DNA from: Gilvimarinus xylanilyticus
GTDB taxonomy: Bacteria; Pseudomonadota; Gammaproteobacteria; Pseudomonadales; Cellvibrionaceae
DNA length: 64,000 nt
Assembly: GCF_024195295.1 (NCBI RefSeq)
Contig: NZ_JAMFTH010000001.1
Coordinates: 1,488,001-1,552,000 of the forward strand
Direction of reading: 5' to 3'
The position numbers and the translations under genes were made by a program. Position 1 is the first letter of the stretch, and the number at the start of each line of letters is the position of its first letter. Positions 1-10,007 of the stretch are shown one piece after another. The notes below the pieces were generated by a model. That model did not search any database, was not told where the DNA came from, and worked only from the letters and a program-made list of their open reading frames with translations.

Positions 1-96
1 TTTACGCGGTCGCCTGACAACCTTATTCGGGCGCAAACCGCAATAAGAACACTTCTCTTAATCATTCAAAAATCCTTTTAGTATCAACCACTTAGC

Positions 97-110
97 TTGA
101 CACAGATCAA
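97..110 (+). promoter_or_regulatory. Candidate FNR/Anr-type box upstream of bfr
   Basis: The sequence TTGACACAGATCAA matches the FNR/CRP-like consensus TTGAT-N4-ATCAA with one mismatch. It is centred about 41 bp before a plausible start near position 145, where a weak -10-like TTATTT follows, which would suit a class II activator site for the bacterioferritin gene. It also contains a TTGACA that could be a plain -35 box, but no good -10 lies 17 bp downstream. The assignment is inferred from one site only. Confidence 0.35.
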
Positions 111-170
111 GTTCGGGCCCACACTTACGGGTGTTATTTACATATGCCCGGCAATGGCGAGGAGTTGATC

Positions 171-647
171 ATGAAAGGTGATCCCAAAGTTATCTCATAT
201 CTGAACACCGTACTGGGCAACGAGTTAGTTGCCATTAATCAGTACTTTCTACACGCTCGCATGTACAAAGACTGGGGCCTGAAAGAACTGGCCGACCACG
301 AGTACCACGAATCCATCGACGAGATGAAGCATGCCGACATGCTGGTCGAGCGTATTTTGTTTTTGGAAGGTCTGCCCAACCTGCAGGATTTGGGTAAACT
401 ATTAATTGGCGAAAACACCCAGGAGATGCTGGAATCCGACCTTAAGGTCGAACTTAAAGCCATCCCCGACCTGCGCGAAGGCATGGCTTACTGTGAGCAG
501 GTTCAGGACTACGTCAGCCGCGACCTGCTAAAAGAGATTCTGGAGTCAGAAGAAGAACACGTTGACTGGCTGGAAACCCAATTATCACTGATCGAGAAAG
601 TGGGTATTCAGAATTATCTGCAGTCGAAAATGGGTGGAGATGAATAA
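171..647 (+). CDS. bfr: Bacterioferritin (heme-containing ferritin)
   Basis: Stores iron as a ferric mineral in a cytoplasmic 24-mer, oxidising Fe(II) at a dinuclear ferroxidase centre. The 158-residue product has the usual family length and every expected ligand: E18, E51, H54, E94, E127 and H130 for iron, and M52 for the heme shared between subunits. The ATG at 171 is chosen because GGAG precedes it by 6 bases and the protein then begins MKGDPKVI, as in other bacterioferritins; an in-frame ATG at 144 would add nine non-conserved residues. It is a single-gene unit convergent with the lipoprotein gene at 766. No bacterioferritin-associated ferredoxin gene is adjacent. Confidence 0.95.
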   Translation: MKGDPKVISYLNTVLGNELVAINQYFLHARMYKDWGLKELADHEYHESIDEMKHADMLVERILFLEGLPNLQDLGKLLIGENTQEMLESDLKVELKAIPDLREGMAYCEQVQDYVSRDLLKEILESEEEHVDWLETQLSLIEKVGIQNYLQSKMGGDE

Positions 648-648
648 C

Positions 649-759
649 GTCTGACGCCAGATGTCGGAAGTCAGATGCAAGAGCGTTCAAAGACAGGATA
701 CCAAATCCAGCTTTTTGCGCTCTTGTCCGGCATCTGACATCAGACCTCCGACGTCAGAC
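649..759. repeat. Imperfect inverted repeat between convergent genes
   Basis: The left arm (649-685) and right arm (718-759) are imperfect reverse complements of each other, built from GTCTGACG, GTCAGATGC and AAGAGCG blocks. The GTCAGA/TCTGAC motif also recurs inside each arm. It fills the gap between bfr and the convergent lipoprotein gene, so it could act as a bidirectional terminator or be a dispersed extragenic palindrome. No U-rich tail is present. Confidence 0.6.
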
Positions 760-765
760 ATTGGA

Positions 766-1533
766 TCAATTCAACAACCCATATACCCCCACCGGATAAG
801 CGCGTTTTTCGTCATCGCCATCTAGGGCGCGGATTTTTACGGACTGGCCTAAATTGGGGGCAGATTCGGTGTACAGGGTGTTGCCCGTGCCTTGGTCGAA
901 GCTTAAGGTTCCGGGCTGGTGGAAGATATAACCAATCACATCACCCTGCTCTACGCCCACACTCACGGGAAAGTTAATTCGCTGTTCGCCCGCCTGCTCG
1001 GCACTTAGCACCGCGCTTTTCCAGATGACCAGCAACTCGTCCTGCACCGGGCGCAACACCTGAACGGTAAAGGTGCCGGGCTTAAGGAAATAAGCGCTGA
1101 CGCCTGTGAGGGTGCCGGTGCCCGGCATGGGGTTCGCCAAATCAATCAGCAGCTTGGGGTCGTTGTCGATGCCACTGCGCTCTACCAGTTCGCCGCCCAC
1201 GTAATCGAGCAGGTTGCTCTGCATCATAAAATCTTTCAGCTCGTCGATTTCATTTTGCACATAGCGACGCACCTGACCACGCAACTGCGATGACTCCTGC
1301 ACCCGCACCGTTTTTTCGGTATCCAACACCGCCATCACCCGACTTAGCTCATCCACTTGGGCGCGAAGCTGTTGCTCTTGCGTCTCAAGGGTGGCAATTT
1401 GCGCCCGGGCACGGGCCAAATCGGCTTCGAGTTGAGCGTTTTGGTTTTCCAGTTGCTGTCGATCCGGAGGCGTCTGGCAGCCAGTTAACCATCCAAATGT
1501 CAGCACCAATGGCACCAGAGTGCGTAGTTTCAT
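766..1533 (-). CDS. Coiled-coil lipoprotein of unknown function
   Basis: The 255-residue product starts with a lipoprotein signal peptide ending in a lipobox (LTGC, Cys19), so it is probably anchored in a membrane facing the periplasm. Residues about 25-85 are rich in Q, L, E and A with heptad character, predicting a coiled coil. The rest looks like a beta-rich domain with no motif I recognise. It begins 35 bp downstream of the kinase gene on the same strand, so the two are probably co-transcribed, and it could be an envelope partner or sensor for the kinase. That link is inferred from proximity only. Confidence 0.75.
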   Translation of the reverse strand: MKLRTLVPLVLTFGWLTGCQTPPDRQQLENQNAQLEADLARARAQIATLETQEQQLRAQVDELSRVMAVLDTEKTVRVQESSQLRGQVRRYVQNEIDELKDFMMQSNLLDYVGGELVERSGIDNDPKLLIDLANPMPGTGTLTGVSAYFLKPGTFTVQVLRPVQDELLVIWKSAVLSAEQAGEQRINFPVSVGVEQGDVIGYIFHQPGTLSFDQGTGNTLYTESAPNLGQSVKIRALDGDDEKRAYPVGVYGLLN

Positions 1534-1568
1534 GAAATTATCTCGCGATCTTTTGCGCCAGTATAACG

Positions 1569-3767
1569 CTATCGCGCGGGCTTAGGGCCCACAACTTTAA
1601 AGTCGACCGAGGCCAGCGGCGTATCATTCAACAAAAGGTCGACGTGATAGCCGCCTTCGCTAAAACCTGCCACCGGACGCTCAATGCGAAAGAACTGGCG
1701 ACCACTGCCCGCGCTAAGAATAACCGGCACTTGGGCAATCTGCACGCTCCGAGCCCCGTCCATCAGCACAGCCTGCAGCACGCGGGCATCGGTATCAATA
1801 TTGTCATAGAATAAACCCACGTAAATCGTTCGCTCCGGGGTTAATGCCTCGGCTTGGGGTGCACTCAAATCGTCTATCGGCGTCGCCGCCACTCGCAGAC
1901 GCGAAATACTCGGCAGGCTTGCCTCGCTGAGCTGGTCCAGCTCCAACCGACGCGTTAACAGCGCCTGACTTTGGGGGAAGCGATCGCGGGCGCTGGCCAA
2001 CTGCAGCGAGGCTTCCTCAAGGGCGCCACCACGAATCATGCTATCAATACGCCTGATCAGGGCCTGCTGCAGCGTCGCCAGCCCCTCTTGCGCGTCGGTA
2101 TTATCCGGGTTGATGGCCAACACGCTCTGATAACTGGCGAAGGCATTATCCCCCTTTGGGGCAATTAATTTGTCCGCTGCCATTTGCACGCTGGCGGCGC
2201 TAAGCAGCTGGGTTTCGGCGCTTGAAGCCTCACCCAATGCCTGATTGCCGGGCTCGTCTTGTTGTTGCACCGCCATATTCAACTGGTCTTGCGACAGGGT
2301 TAAGGCCCTATCGTCCGGCCACAGGCTCAAACCGCTTTGCACCAGCGCCGAGGCCTGAGGGTAATCCTCAATCGCCAGGGCAATACTGGCCTGGCTCCAG
2401 TAAACTGCCCGCAGCTCGGCCTCGAGCCCTTGCACCCGCTCACTGCCCGGAAAGCGCGTGACCGTCTCGCGGTATATCGCCGAGGCTGCGGCCAGATCGT
2501 CTAGCCTTAGCGGGGTGTGCGCCAGCAACTGATGTGCCCGCGCTAGACGCTCACCCAACCCATTACCCTCATCGGCATCGGGCACAGAGGAGGTTGACCC
2601 CTGGCGCTGGCTGGACGCCGATGACAAGTCCGCTACCGCGCGGGATGCCGATGTCGCTCCAAGCGTTGCACTGGCCCCGTTAGTAGTCGCCTGCGAGGGC
2701 CACCAGGGCGGCGCTTGCAAGCCATAATGCCAGTAATAGCCCGCGGCTGCGGCACTCAGCAGGAGCAAAAGCCAGAGCCAGGGTTTTGTGCCGGCCCCCT
2801 TAGGTTCCGGTGCAGCCCTGGCAATACTGTCCTCCCGACTTACGCTAAACCCATTGCCTTGGGTGGTAGTGGAAGCGCCCAGAGCGGCGGTATTTTGTGG
2901 CCCAGAGACCTGGGTAATGGCGTAGGGGCTCACCCGCGGCGGCTGCGCATCCATGGCTGCCTGTACCTGAGCGATCAGGCTTGGGCTTATGGTTTCTAGG
3001 GCAGCACTCAGCTCGCGCCCGTTTTGGTAGCGCTCGGCGGGCTTTTTGGCTAGCACCTTATCAATAATGGGCTGGAATACCTGTAAATACTCCGGCATTC
3101 GCGGAACCGGATCAGAGATTTGCTTGATACCAACGGCGACAGCAGAATCGGCGTCGAAAGGCACATAGCCGGTCAGCAGCTGGAACAGTACAACCCCCAG
3201 GCTGTACAAGTCGCTGCGTGGATCTAAAGCCGCCCCCTTGGCCTGCTCGGGGCTCATATAATGAGGCGTCCCCATGGTGGTGCCGGTTTGGGTCATGCCC
3301 GAGGCAACATCCATCGCCCGGGCAATGCCAAAGTCCATCAGTACCGCGCGGCCATCGTCGTCACGCAGCATAATATTCTCGGGCTTAACATCCCGGTGGA
3401 TATATCCCTTGTCACCCGCGTAATCCAGCGCTCGGGCGATATCGTTTACCACACTGAGGGCACGGGACAGGGGCAGATGGCAGTTGTAGGCTTTCAGGTC
3501 TTGGCCGGGAATAAACTCCATCGACAAATAGTGATGACCGCGATGCAAACCCACGTCGTGAACGGTGACAATATTGGGGTGCATCAAACGCGAGACAATG
3601 CGTGCCTCGCGGGTAAAGCGCTCGCCAAAGCTTGGGGCTCTACTCAGCTGAGGCGTCATCACCTTCAGTGCGACCTCGCGCTCAAAGCTCTCCTGAATGG
3701 CCAGATATACCGTAGCCATTCCGCCCTCGCCCAAGGTTCGTATTATTTTATAACCGGGTATTTCCAT
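1569..3767 (-). CDS. Eukaryotic-type Ser/Thr protein kinase with a transmembrane segment
   Basis: A Hanks-type kinase of 732 residues. The catalytic domain (about 5-270) has the glycine loop GEGGMATVY, ATP-anchoring Lys35 (VALKV), the catalytic loop HRDVKPEN and the metal-binding DFGIA, so it should be active. A low-complexity stretch leads to a membrane segment near residues 330-350 (WLWLLLLLSAAAAGYYW). The C-terminal half contains a TPR-like helical region rich in AxxL/YxxA patterns and ends in a small beta-rich domain. This suggests a cytoplasmic kinase coupled to a periplasmic sensing region. A coiled-coil lipoprotein gene follows on the same strand. Confidence 0.88.
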   Translation of the reverse strand: MEIPGYKIIRTLGEGGMATVYLAIQESFEREVALKVMTPQLSRAPSFGERFTREARIVSRLMHPNIVTVHDVGLHRGHHYLSMEFIPGQDLKAYNCHLPLSRALSVVNDIARALDYAGDKGYIHRDVKPENIMLRDDDGRAVLMDFGIARAMDVASGMTQTGTTMGTPHYMSPEQAKGAALDPRSDLYSLGVVLFQLLTGYVPFDADSAVAVGIKQISDPVPRMPEYLQVFQPIIDKVLAKKPAERYQNGRELSAALETISPSLIAQVQAAMDAQPPRVSPYAITQVSGPQNTAALGASTTTQGNGFSVSREDSIARAAPEPKGAGTKPWLWLLLLLSAAAAGYYWHYGLQAPPWWPSQATTNGASATLGATSASRAVADLSSASSQRQGSTSSVPDADEGNGLGERLARAHQLLAHTPLRLDDLAAASAIYRETVTRFPGSERVQGLEAELRAVYWSQASIALAIEDYPQASALVQSGLSLWPDDRALTLSQDQLNMAVQQQDEPGNQALGEASSAETQLLSAASVQMAADKLIAPKGDNAFASYQSVLAINPDNTDAQEGLATLQQALIRRIDSMIRGGALEEASLQLASARDRFPQSQALLTRRLELDQLSEASLPSISRLRVAATPIDDLSAPQAEALTPERTIYVGLFYDNIDTDARVLQAVLMDGARSVQIAQVPVILSAGSGRQFFRIERPVAGFSEGGYHVDLLLNDTPLASVDFKVVGPKPAR

Positions 3768-4121
3768 CCATTAGCCCAAAACGGGAGTCTTTAAGTCTTA
3801 TAAATAAACGGCCAAGCAAACAGTCTGCACTGCATCGCGCTGCGCTGTAATAGTGATATTTCAAGCGCTTAGTCACCCTGTGGTGAACCCGGCAATATTC
3901 ATTTCCGGATTTAAACAGTTTCGAAATCTCGTGATTATACGCCCTATACCGGCGTAGCAGCACAATATAGGCCGGGCACAACCTTAGCAACAATACCGGC
4001 CAATCTAAATTGCTCAAAAGCCCACCAATTGCTACCATTGCGCCCCGTTATCGGGCCTGTTTGTCGCCCACTGCCCCAACTCAATTCCAGATACTTTGAT
4101 TCCAGACACAAGAGACTCTCT
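3768..4121. other. Divergent intergenic region between kinase and gcvP
   Basis: About 350 bp separating the divergently transcribed kinase and gcvP genes; it presumably holds both promoters. I looked for a glycine riboswitch, often found before gcv genes, and saw no matching conserved core. A 96-codon open frame on the minus strand here has no coding character. Confidence 0.5.
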
Positions 4122-7025
4122 ATGACCCAGGATTTTCGCCGTGCCCCCCTGGCAGACCTTGCTCATCACGATGCCTTTATCGGCCGCCATATTGGCCCGG
4201 ATGCCTCCCAAGTCCAGACCATGCTGGCGTCACTGGGGCTGGAATCTATCGATGGCCTGATTGAGCACACGGTTCCGGCGAAAATTCGCCAGGACGAAAC
4301 CCTGGCGCTCGAGGCGGCCAAATCGGAAGTCGAGGCACTGGATGAACTGAAAACCCTGGCGAGCAAAAACAAACTGTTTAAAAACTTTATTGGCATGGGC
4401 TATTACGACACCCATGTGCCCCACGTTATTTTGCGTAATGTGCTGGAAAACCCCGGCTGGTACACCGCCTATACGCCCTACCAGCCTGAAATCGCCCAGG
4501 GCCGTCTGGAAGGCCTGCTGAACTTCCAGCAAATGATCATCGACCTGACTGGCATGGATCTGGCCAACGCTTCTATGCTGGATGAGGGCACTGCGGCGGC
4601 CGAGGCCATGGCCATGCTTAAACGCCAAAATAAAAAGAACCGCTCCGAGGTTTTCTTTGTCGCCGCCGACACCCACCCGCAAACCATCGCTGTGGTAAAA
4701 ACCCGCGCCGAGCACTTTGGTTTTGAGGTGGTGGTGGACGAGCCCGAAAAGCTCGCAGAGACTGACTGCTTTGGCGCGCTGCTGCAATACCCGGGCACCA
4801 CCGGCCAGGTGCGCGATTTAACCGAGATTATCAGCGCCGCCCACGAGCAGAAAAAGCTGGTCACCGTTGCCTCCGACCTGCTCGCCTTGGTGCTGTTAAA
4901 GTCGCCTGGTGAAATGGGCGCCGATGTTGTCATTGGCACCAATCAACGCTTCGGCGTCCCCATGGGTTTTGGCGGCCCGCACGCGGCTTTCTTTGCCTTT
5001 CGCGACGCCTACAAACGCAGCGCCCCCGGTCGTATTATCGGTGTATCGGTAGACAGCCGCGGCAAAACCGCGCTGCGCATGGCCATGCAAACCCGCGAGC
5101 AACATATCCGCCGCGAAAAGGCCAACTCCAACATCTGCACCTCTCAGGTGCTGCTGGCGGTGATGAGTGTATTTTACGCTATCTATCACGGCCCCCAAGG
5201 CCTGGCTCGTACTGCCGAGCGAGTGGCCCGTTTAACCAATCTGTTAGCCCGTGGCCTGAACACTCACGGCTTTAACCTGCTGCACGACGACTACTTCGAC
5301 ACCCTGTGCATCAAAGTAGGCGATGCCCAGCGCGCGATTTATCAAACGGCATTAGCCAACCAAATCAATCTGCGCCTTATCGGCGACGAGTGCATTGGCA
5401 TTAGCCTGGACGAAACCACCACGTTAAACGATGTCAGCCAGTTGCTAAACGTATTTTGCGCGGGCGATCACGGGTTGGACCTGCAAGCGTTGGACGCCGA
5501 ATTAAGCGGCGCCACTGAAGCTGGCCTACCAGAGACTCAACGTCGAAGCGATGCCGTTCTGACTCACCCGGTGTTTAATACCCACCAGTCGGAAACCGAA
5601 ATGCTGCGCTATTTAAAGCAGCTGGAAAGCAAAGACATCGCTCTGAATCACTCCATGATTCCGCTCGGCTCTTGCACCATGAAGCTCAACGCCACCGCCG
5701 AAATGATCCCCGTCACCTGGCCGGAATTTGGCAAGCTGCACCCCTTTGCCCCCATAGAGCAGGCGCAGGGCTACGCGCAAATGTTTGCGCAGCTACAGCA
5801 AATGCTGGAGGCTTGCACCGGCTATGACGCCGTTAGCTTGCAACCCAACGCCGGCAGTCAGGGCGAGTACGCAGGCTTGGTGGCGATTAAAAAATACTTT
5901 GAAAGCAAGGGCGAATTCGAGCGAGATATCTGTTTAATTCCCGCCTCGGCCCACGGCACCAACCCCGCCTCGGCGCAAATGGTCGGCATGAAGGTTGTGG
6001 TGGTGAACTGCGACAGCAAAGGCAATGTTGACCTCGACGATCTGAATGCAAAAATCACCGAATACACCAGCCGCGTTGCCTGCATTATGGTCACCTACCC
6101 CTCCACCCACGGCGTGTTTGAAGAAGGCATTACCGAACTGTGCGCCGCGGTGCACAACGTGGGCGGCCAGGTGTATATTGACGGCGCCAACATGAACGCA
6201 CTGGTGGGTGTAGCCGCGCCGGGTAAATTTGGTGGCGATGTTTCGCACCTGAACTTGCACAAAACCTTTTGTATTCCCCACGGTGGCGGCGGCCCCGGCA
6301 TGGGCCCCATCGGCGTGGCAGAACACCTAAAACCTTTTTTACCCGCCCACCCGGTTCAGCCTGTACCCAATACCGATGAAGCTAACGGCACTATTTCAGC
6401 CGCCCCCTGGGGTTCGGCCAGCATTCTGCCGATTAGCTGGATGTACATTAAAATGATGGGCCGCGAAGGCATGACCCAGGCCACCAAAGTCGCCATCTTG
6501 AACGCCAACTATGTAGCGAAAAAACTGGGCGACCACTATCCCATTTTGTACAAAGGCACTGAAGGTTTTGTCGCCCACGAATGTCTGTTGGATTTGCGTC
6601 CATTGAAAGAATCCAGCGGCGTTACCGAAGAAGACATTGCCAAACGTCTAATGGACTTTGGCTTTCACGCCCCGACGATGTCTTTCCCGGTGCCCGGAAC
6701 TTTGATGATCGAACCCACCGAGTCCGAAAGCCAGGAAGAGCTAGATCGTTTCGTTGAGGCGATGATCACCATACGCAAAGAGATCGCACAAATCGAAAGC
6801 GGCGAGATGGACTACAACCACAGCGCCCTGCACAATGCCCCTCACACCCAGGACGATGTGCTGGACGGCGATTGGCAGCGCCCCTACACTCGCGAGCAGG
6901 CCTCCCGCCCTGCTCCTTGGTTAAAAGCTCACAAAGTGTGGCCCAGCGTAAACCGAATCGACAATGTGTACGGAGATCGCAACCTTGTGTGCTCCTGCCC
7001 CTCGATTGACGAATATCGTGATTAA
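4122..7025 (+). CDS. gcvP: Glycine dehydrogenase (decarboxylating), glycine cleavage P protein
   Basis: PLP enzyme that decarboxylates glycine and passes the aminomethyl group to the lipoyl arm of GcvH. The 967-residue length is that of the fused (alpha2) P protein. The PLP lysine is K714 in the motif HLNLHKTF, followed by a glycine-rich loop ([13 protein letters not shown]). The start at 4122 gives the family-typical beginning with [10 protein letters not shown] at about residue 15; the frame is open further upstream but without conserved sequence. The rest of the cleavage system (gcvT, gcvH, lpd) is not in this window, so this copy stands alone. Confidence 0.95.
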   Translation: MTQDFRRAPLADLAHHDAFIGRHIGPDASQVQTMLASLGLESIDGLIEHTVPAKIRQDETLALEAAKSEVEALDELKTLASKNKLFKNFIGMGYYDTHVPHVILRNVLENPGWYTAYTPYQPEIAQGRLEGLLNFQQMIIDLTGMDLANASMLDEGTAAAEAMAMLKRQNKKNRSEVFFVAADTHPQTIAVVKTRAEHFGFEVVVDEPEKLAETDCFGALLQYPGTTGQVRDLTEIISAAHEQKKLVTVASDLLALVLLKSPGEMGADVVIGTNQRFGVPMGFGGPHAAFFAFRDAYKRSAPGRIIGVSVDSRGKTALRMAMQTREQHIRREKANSNICTSQVLLAVMSVFYAIYHGPQGLARTAERVARLTNLLARGLNTHGFNLLHDDYFDTLCIKVGDAQRAIYQTALANQINLRLIGDECIGISLDETTTLNDVSQLLNVFCAGDHGLDLQALDAELSGATEAGLPETQRRSDAVLTHPVFNTHQSETEMLRYLKQLESKDIALNHSMIPLGSCTMKLNATAEMIPVTWPEFGKLHPFAPIEQAQGYAQMFAQLQQMLEACTGYDAVSLQPNAGSQGEYAGLVAIKKYFESKGEFERDICLIPASAHGTNPASAQMVGMKVVVVNCDSKGNVDLDDLNAKITEYTSRVACIMVTYPSTHGVFEEGITELCAAVHNVGGQVYIDGANMNALVGVAAPGKFGGDVSHLNLHKTFCIPHGGGGPGMGPIGVAEHLKPFLPAHPVQPVPNTDEANGTISAAPWGSASILPISWMYIKMMGREGMTQATKVAILNANYVAKKLGDHYPILYKGTEGFVAHECLLDLRPLKESSGVTEEDIAKRLMDFGFHAPTMSFPVPGTLMIEPTESESQEELDRFVEAMITIRKEIAQIESGEMDYNHSALHNAPHTQDDVLDGDWQRPYTREQASRPAPWLKAHKVWPSVNRIDNVYGDRNLVCSCPSIDEYRD

Positions 7026-7097
7026 GGAATCAAGCTACACCCCAGACGTTTGCTCGTAGCTTTTAGTTACCATCGGAAAGACAAAACGGAATCACTT

Positions 7098-7125
7098 GTG
7101 GCTGAGCCAATACCCGGTCAGCCAC
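7098..7125 (+). terminator. Stem-loop downstream of gcvP
   Basis: An 8-bp perfect inverted repeat (GTGGCTGA / TCAGCCAC) lies about 70 bp after the gcvP stop, followed by an A-rich rather than T-rich stretch. It could be a weak terminator of gcvP or a structure in the leader of the next gene. Confidence 0.3.
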
Positions 7126-7163
7126 AGGCCACTATAAAAACGATCACGTTAAAAAGGACTTAC

Positions 7164-7628
7164 ATGAAATCTGTAATCTCTACTCTGATACTTTTCTTAG
7201 CCTCACTCTCTTATGCTGACGATGATGCCAACCTATCGGTTGGCTGGGGGACCGATCACGGTGGTGCTGCCGGACTTAGATACGCTTTAAATCGCGGAGC
7301 CTCAAAGTACTATGGTACTGTGTCGCTTTTAGGATACAGCAGCTCCGCCGGAGCCGAGGCGGGCTACGGCGTCGGCTGGGAGCATTTGGTATCAGGCGAC
7401 AAGCATGCACTGGGCGTTTTTGCGGGCACGGTTGCGGTGGATTTTAACGGCGATGAAACGGCGGTTTATCATGGGCTGGCGGGAACTTATAATTATTATT
7501 TTCGCGGCTTTAGCGAGCGCACGTTAGTCGTGGGCGGATCGATTTATGGCGGCACCACCTCGAGCAACGAACGGTTATTCGAAGATGATAAATACGGTAT
7601 TAACGCTAAGTTGGCTTTTCAGTGGTAA
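7164..7628 (+). CDS. Small secreted outer-membrane beta-barrel-like protein
   Basis: The 154-residue product has a clean signal peptide (about residues 1-18, cleaved after SYA) and then alternating glycine/aromatic beta strands ending in a terminal aromatic (AFQW). That pattern is typical of small outer-membrane beta-barrels. The ATG at 7164 is preferred over upstream in-frame starts because AAGGA precedes it at the right distance and the signal peptide begins there. I cannot name a specific family. It stands alone between gcvP and the rhombosortase gene. Confidence 0.65.
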   Translation: MKSVISTLILFLASLSYADDDANLSVGWGTDHGGAAGLRYALNRGASKYYGTVSLLGYSSSAGAEAGYGVGWEHLVSGDKHALGVFAGTVAVDFNGDETAVYHGLAGTYNYYFRGFSERTLVVGGSIYGGTTSSNERLFEDDKYGINAKLAFQW

Positions 7629-7768
7629 CCCCATAGGGCGACGGCGCGCTTTATAGAATACTGACTATTGGCTTTTCGCAGCGCTCGCCAACTCTGCTTC
7701 AAACATGGACTTTCCTGAATAGCACGTCCTTTGAATCAGATTAATAACCTTAGTGTTGAGGTTAAAGA

Positions 7769-8380
7769 ATGAAATTTTCTCAGTTAAGCAGTTTCATAGG
7801 CTTGGCTATTTTGACACTGCCCCTAGGCGTGCTACACGAGGCGGTAAATCCCTCGTTACAGTATGATCCGCAGGCGATCCGCAGCGGTGAAATCTGGCGC
7901 TTATTAACCGCGCATATCGTTCACCTTAGCGCTATTCATGCGGCGCTTAATCTGGCGGCTTTAGGGTTAATGATGTACGGATTTGGGCAGAGCCGATCAA
8001 CACCAAGTTTAGCGTTTTGCGCGCTGGTATCGGCGCTAACCATTAGCCTTAGTCTTTTCTTTTGGCAGCCCCAGGTAAGTTATTACGTGGGCTTGTCGGG
8101 GGTACTACACGGTTTATTTTTATTTATGTTGCTACCGCTTTGCAGTCAGAAAAGCGTGCTGGCATGGGCGGCGCTGGCGCTATTGGTGGTCAAGTTAGTT
8201 TACGAATATTGGAATCAGGTGGCGAACGCTGCCACCGAGCAATTAATTGGCGGGCCGGTGCTTACCGTTGCCCATTGGTATGGAGCGGTGAGTGGCATGC
8301 TGGCGTCGGGTTTGTGGTGCAGTTACCGAACTCTTACGCGCCAATGTTCGGCGACACGTAAAAGTGATCAGTCAAACTGA
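7769..8380 (+). CDS. rrtA: Rhombosortase (rhomboid-family intramembrane protease)
   Basis: A 203-residue inner-membrane protein with about six hydrophobic segments. It has the rhomboid catalytic serine motif GLSGVLHG, a second-shell HxxxN element (HAALN) and a late helix with VAHWYGAVSG supplying the catalytic histidine. The short length and the EIWRLLTAHIVH segment match rhombosortases, which process proteins carrying a C-terminal GlyGly-CTERM anchor. No GlyGly-CTERM substrate is encoded in this window. A GAGG ribosome-binding site precedes the ATG. The last 13 bp overlap the 3' end of the convergent recX. Confidence 0.85.
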   Translation: MKFSQLSSFIGLAILTLPLGVLHEAVNPSLQYDPQAIRSGEIWRLLTAHIVHLSAIHAALNLAALGLMMYGFGQSRSTPSLAFCALVSALTISLSLFFWQPQVSYYVGLSGVLHGLFLFMLLPLCSQKSVLAWAALALLVVKLVYEYWNQVANAATEQLIGGPVLTVAHWYGAVSGMLASGLWCSYRTLTRQCSATRKSDQSN

Positions 8381-8832
8381 GAGAAAACTTGGTCGGGCTG
8401 AAAGCCCCGGTACTGTAAATAGCGAACCTGCTTGGCTTTTTCTTTAAGATCTTGAGGCGGTGAGGGAAATTTGCGTTTTAATACCTCGCTGGCCAACTCG
8501 GTCCAATCGGTTTCCGAGTCTTCCAATGCTTGCTCAATGCTTGCGCCGTCTATGCCCTTTTGCCGCAACTCGTGAGCGATACGCACGGGACCACGGCCGT
8601 TGCCGATTGAATTGCGAATAAACATTTCGGTAAAACGCTGATCATCCAGATAGCCAAGGTCAGTCAGCCAATCCAAAGTTTCTTCGACTATCTCAGGTTC
8701 TTCGCAGCGTTTATTGAGCTTGCGCTTAAGCTCGGTGCGGGAGTGCTCGCGGCGGGTTAGCGAGCCGAGTGCGCTATTGCGCACCCGCTCGCGTATTTTT
8801 TCGGGGCTATCGTGCTCTGCGCCCAGGCTCAC
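8368..8832 (-). CDS. recX: Regulatory protein RecX
   Basis: Binds RecA filaments and modulates recombinase activity. The 154-residue product is the usual length and has the characteristic three-helix repeats with LTRREHSRTELKRKL near the N-terminus and DLGYLDDQRFTEMFIRN in the middle. It begins 2 bp after the recA stop, so recA-recX form an operon under SOS control. Its 3' end overlaps that of rrtA by 13 bp. Confidence 0.93.
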   Translation of the reverse strand: MSLGAEHDSPEKIRERVRNSALGSLTRREHSRTELKRKLNKRCEEPEIVEETLDWLTDLGYLDDQRFTEMFIRNSIGNGRGPVRIAHELRQKGIDGASIEQALEDSETDWTELASEVLKRKFPSPPQDLKEKAKQVRYLQYRGFQPDQVFSQFD

Positions 8833-8834
8833 GA

Positions 8835-9869
8835 CTAAACCTCTTGCTCCTCGGAGGTTTCGGCCTCTTCAACGGGCTTAACAGCGCCCAACAGTTCGCC
8901 GCGCACGCGGCCTTCGAGTTCGGCGGCGATGTCGGGGTTTTCCTGCAAGAATTTCATCACATTGTTTTTGCCCTGACCGATTTTATCGCCATTGTAGCTG
9001 TACCAGGAGCCGGCTTTATCCACCATGCCCAGCTTAACGCCATAGTCGATAACCTCGCCCAAGCGGTTAATACCCTGGCCGTACAAAATCTGGAACTCGG
9101 TTTGTTTAAATGGCGGCGCCACCTTGTTTTTAACCACTTTAACGCGGGTTTCCGAGCCGGTAACCTCGTCGCCCTCTTTTACCGAGCCTATGCGGCGAAT
9201 ATCCAGGCGTACCGACGAGTAAAACTTAAGCGCGTTACCCCCGGTGGTGGTTTCGGGGCTGCCGAACATAACGCCAATTTTCATGCGAATTTGGTTAATA
9301 AAGATAACCAGGCAGTTGGCGTTTTTGATATTACCGGTAATTTTACGCAGCGCCTGAGACATCAAACGCGCCTGCAGGCCCACGTGGTGATCTCCCATTT
9401 CGCCTTCAATTTCGGCTTTGGGGGTCAGGGCCGCCACCGAGTCCACCACCAATACATCCACCGCACCCGAGCGCACCAGCATGTCGGATACTTCAAGTGC
9501 CTGCTCACCGGTATCCGGTTGCGAGATGATCAAATCATCGACATCTACCCCCAGCTTTTCGGCGTAAATGGGGTCCAGTGCGTGCTCGGCATCGATAAAG
9601 GCGCAGGTACCGCCAGCGCGCTGGGCTTCGGCAATTACCTGCAGGGTTAAGGTGGTTTTACCCGAGGACTCGGGCCCGTAGATCTCGACAATACGGCCTT
9701 TGGGCAAGCCACCAATACCCAGGGCGACGTCCAGCCCCAGAGAACCAGTAGAAATAGCGGGAATGGCCACATGCTCGCGGTCGCCCATGCGCATGACTGT
9801 GCCTTTACCAAACTGGCGTTCAATCTGGCCCAATGCCGCCTGCAGGGCCTTTTCTTTATTCGCGTCCAT
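8835..9869 (-). CDS. recA: Recombinase RecA
   Basis: ATP-dependent strand-exchange protein and LexA co-protease. The 344-residue product is nearly identical in plan to other gammaproteobacterial RecA: Walker A GPESSGKT, the [14 protein letters not shown] region, Walker [12 protein letters not shown], and a C-terminal acidic tail. GAGGTGA lies just before the ATG. A LexA box lies about 95 bp upstream. The pncC gene is upstream on the same strand, a common arrangement in gammaproteobacteria. Confidence 0.98.
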   Translation of the reverse strand: MDANKEKALQAALGQIERQFGKGTVMRMGDREHVAIPAISTGSLGLDVALGIGGLPKGRIVEIYGPESSGKTTLTLQVIAEAQRAGGTCAFIDAEHALDPIYAEKLGVDVDDLIISQPDTGEQALEVSDMLVRSGAVDVLVVDSVAALTPKAEIEGEMGDHHVGLQARLMSQALRKITGNIKNANCLVIFINQIRMKIGVMFGSPETTTGGNALKFYSSVRLDIRRIGSVKEGDEVTGSETRVKVVKNKVAPPFKQTEFQILYGQGINRLGEVIDYGVKLGMVDKAGSWYSYNGDKIGQGKNNVMKFLQENPDIAAELEGRVRGELLGAVKPVEEAETSEEQEV

Positions 9870-9961
9870 ATGTCACCTCAACTGAAAAATCGAAAATAGG
9901 CTAATTTTTGTGCCGGTACGCACTGGTTACCAGCTTTATGGATTCAGCATACAGTAAAAAC

Positions 9962-9977
9962 CTGTATATGAAAACAG
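9962..9977 (-). promoter_or_regulatory. LexA (SOS) box upstream of recA
   Basis: CTGTATATGAAAACAG fits the consensus CTGT-N8-ACAG exactly at both half-sites. It lies in the 138-bp gap upstream of recA, with further CTGT/ACAG half-sites on either side (for example TACAGTA near 9951 and ATACAGTG near 9990). LexA repression with induction on DNA damage is therefore expected for recA-recX. Confidence 0.85.
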
Positions 9978-10007
9978 TACTAGTAATTTATACAGTGTTT
10001 TTTATGC

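Noticed and set aside
3748-4038. 96-codon minus-strand frame upstream of the kinase
   Set aside because: It overlaps the kinase start, has no ribosome-binding site and a composition unlike a protein; it covers the likely divergent promoters.
3768-4121. Glycine riboswitch before gcvP
   Set aside because: No conserved glycine-aptamer core could be found on the plus strand.
8769-9650. 293-codon plus-strand frame across recX/recA
   Set aside because: It is antisense to recA, whose reading frame is fully conserved; His/Ala/Phe-rich content is typical of a shadow frame.
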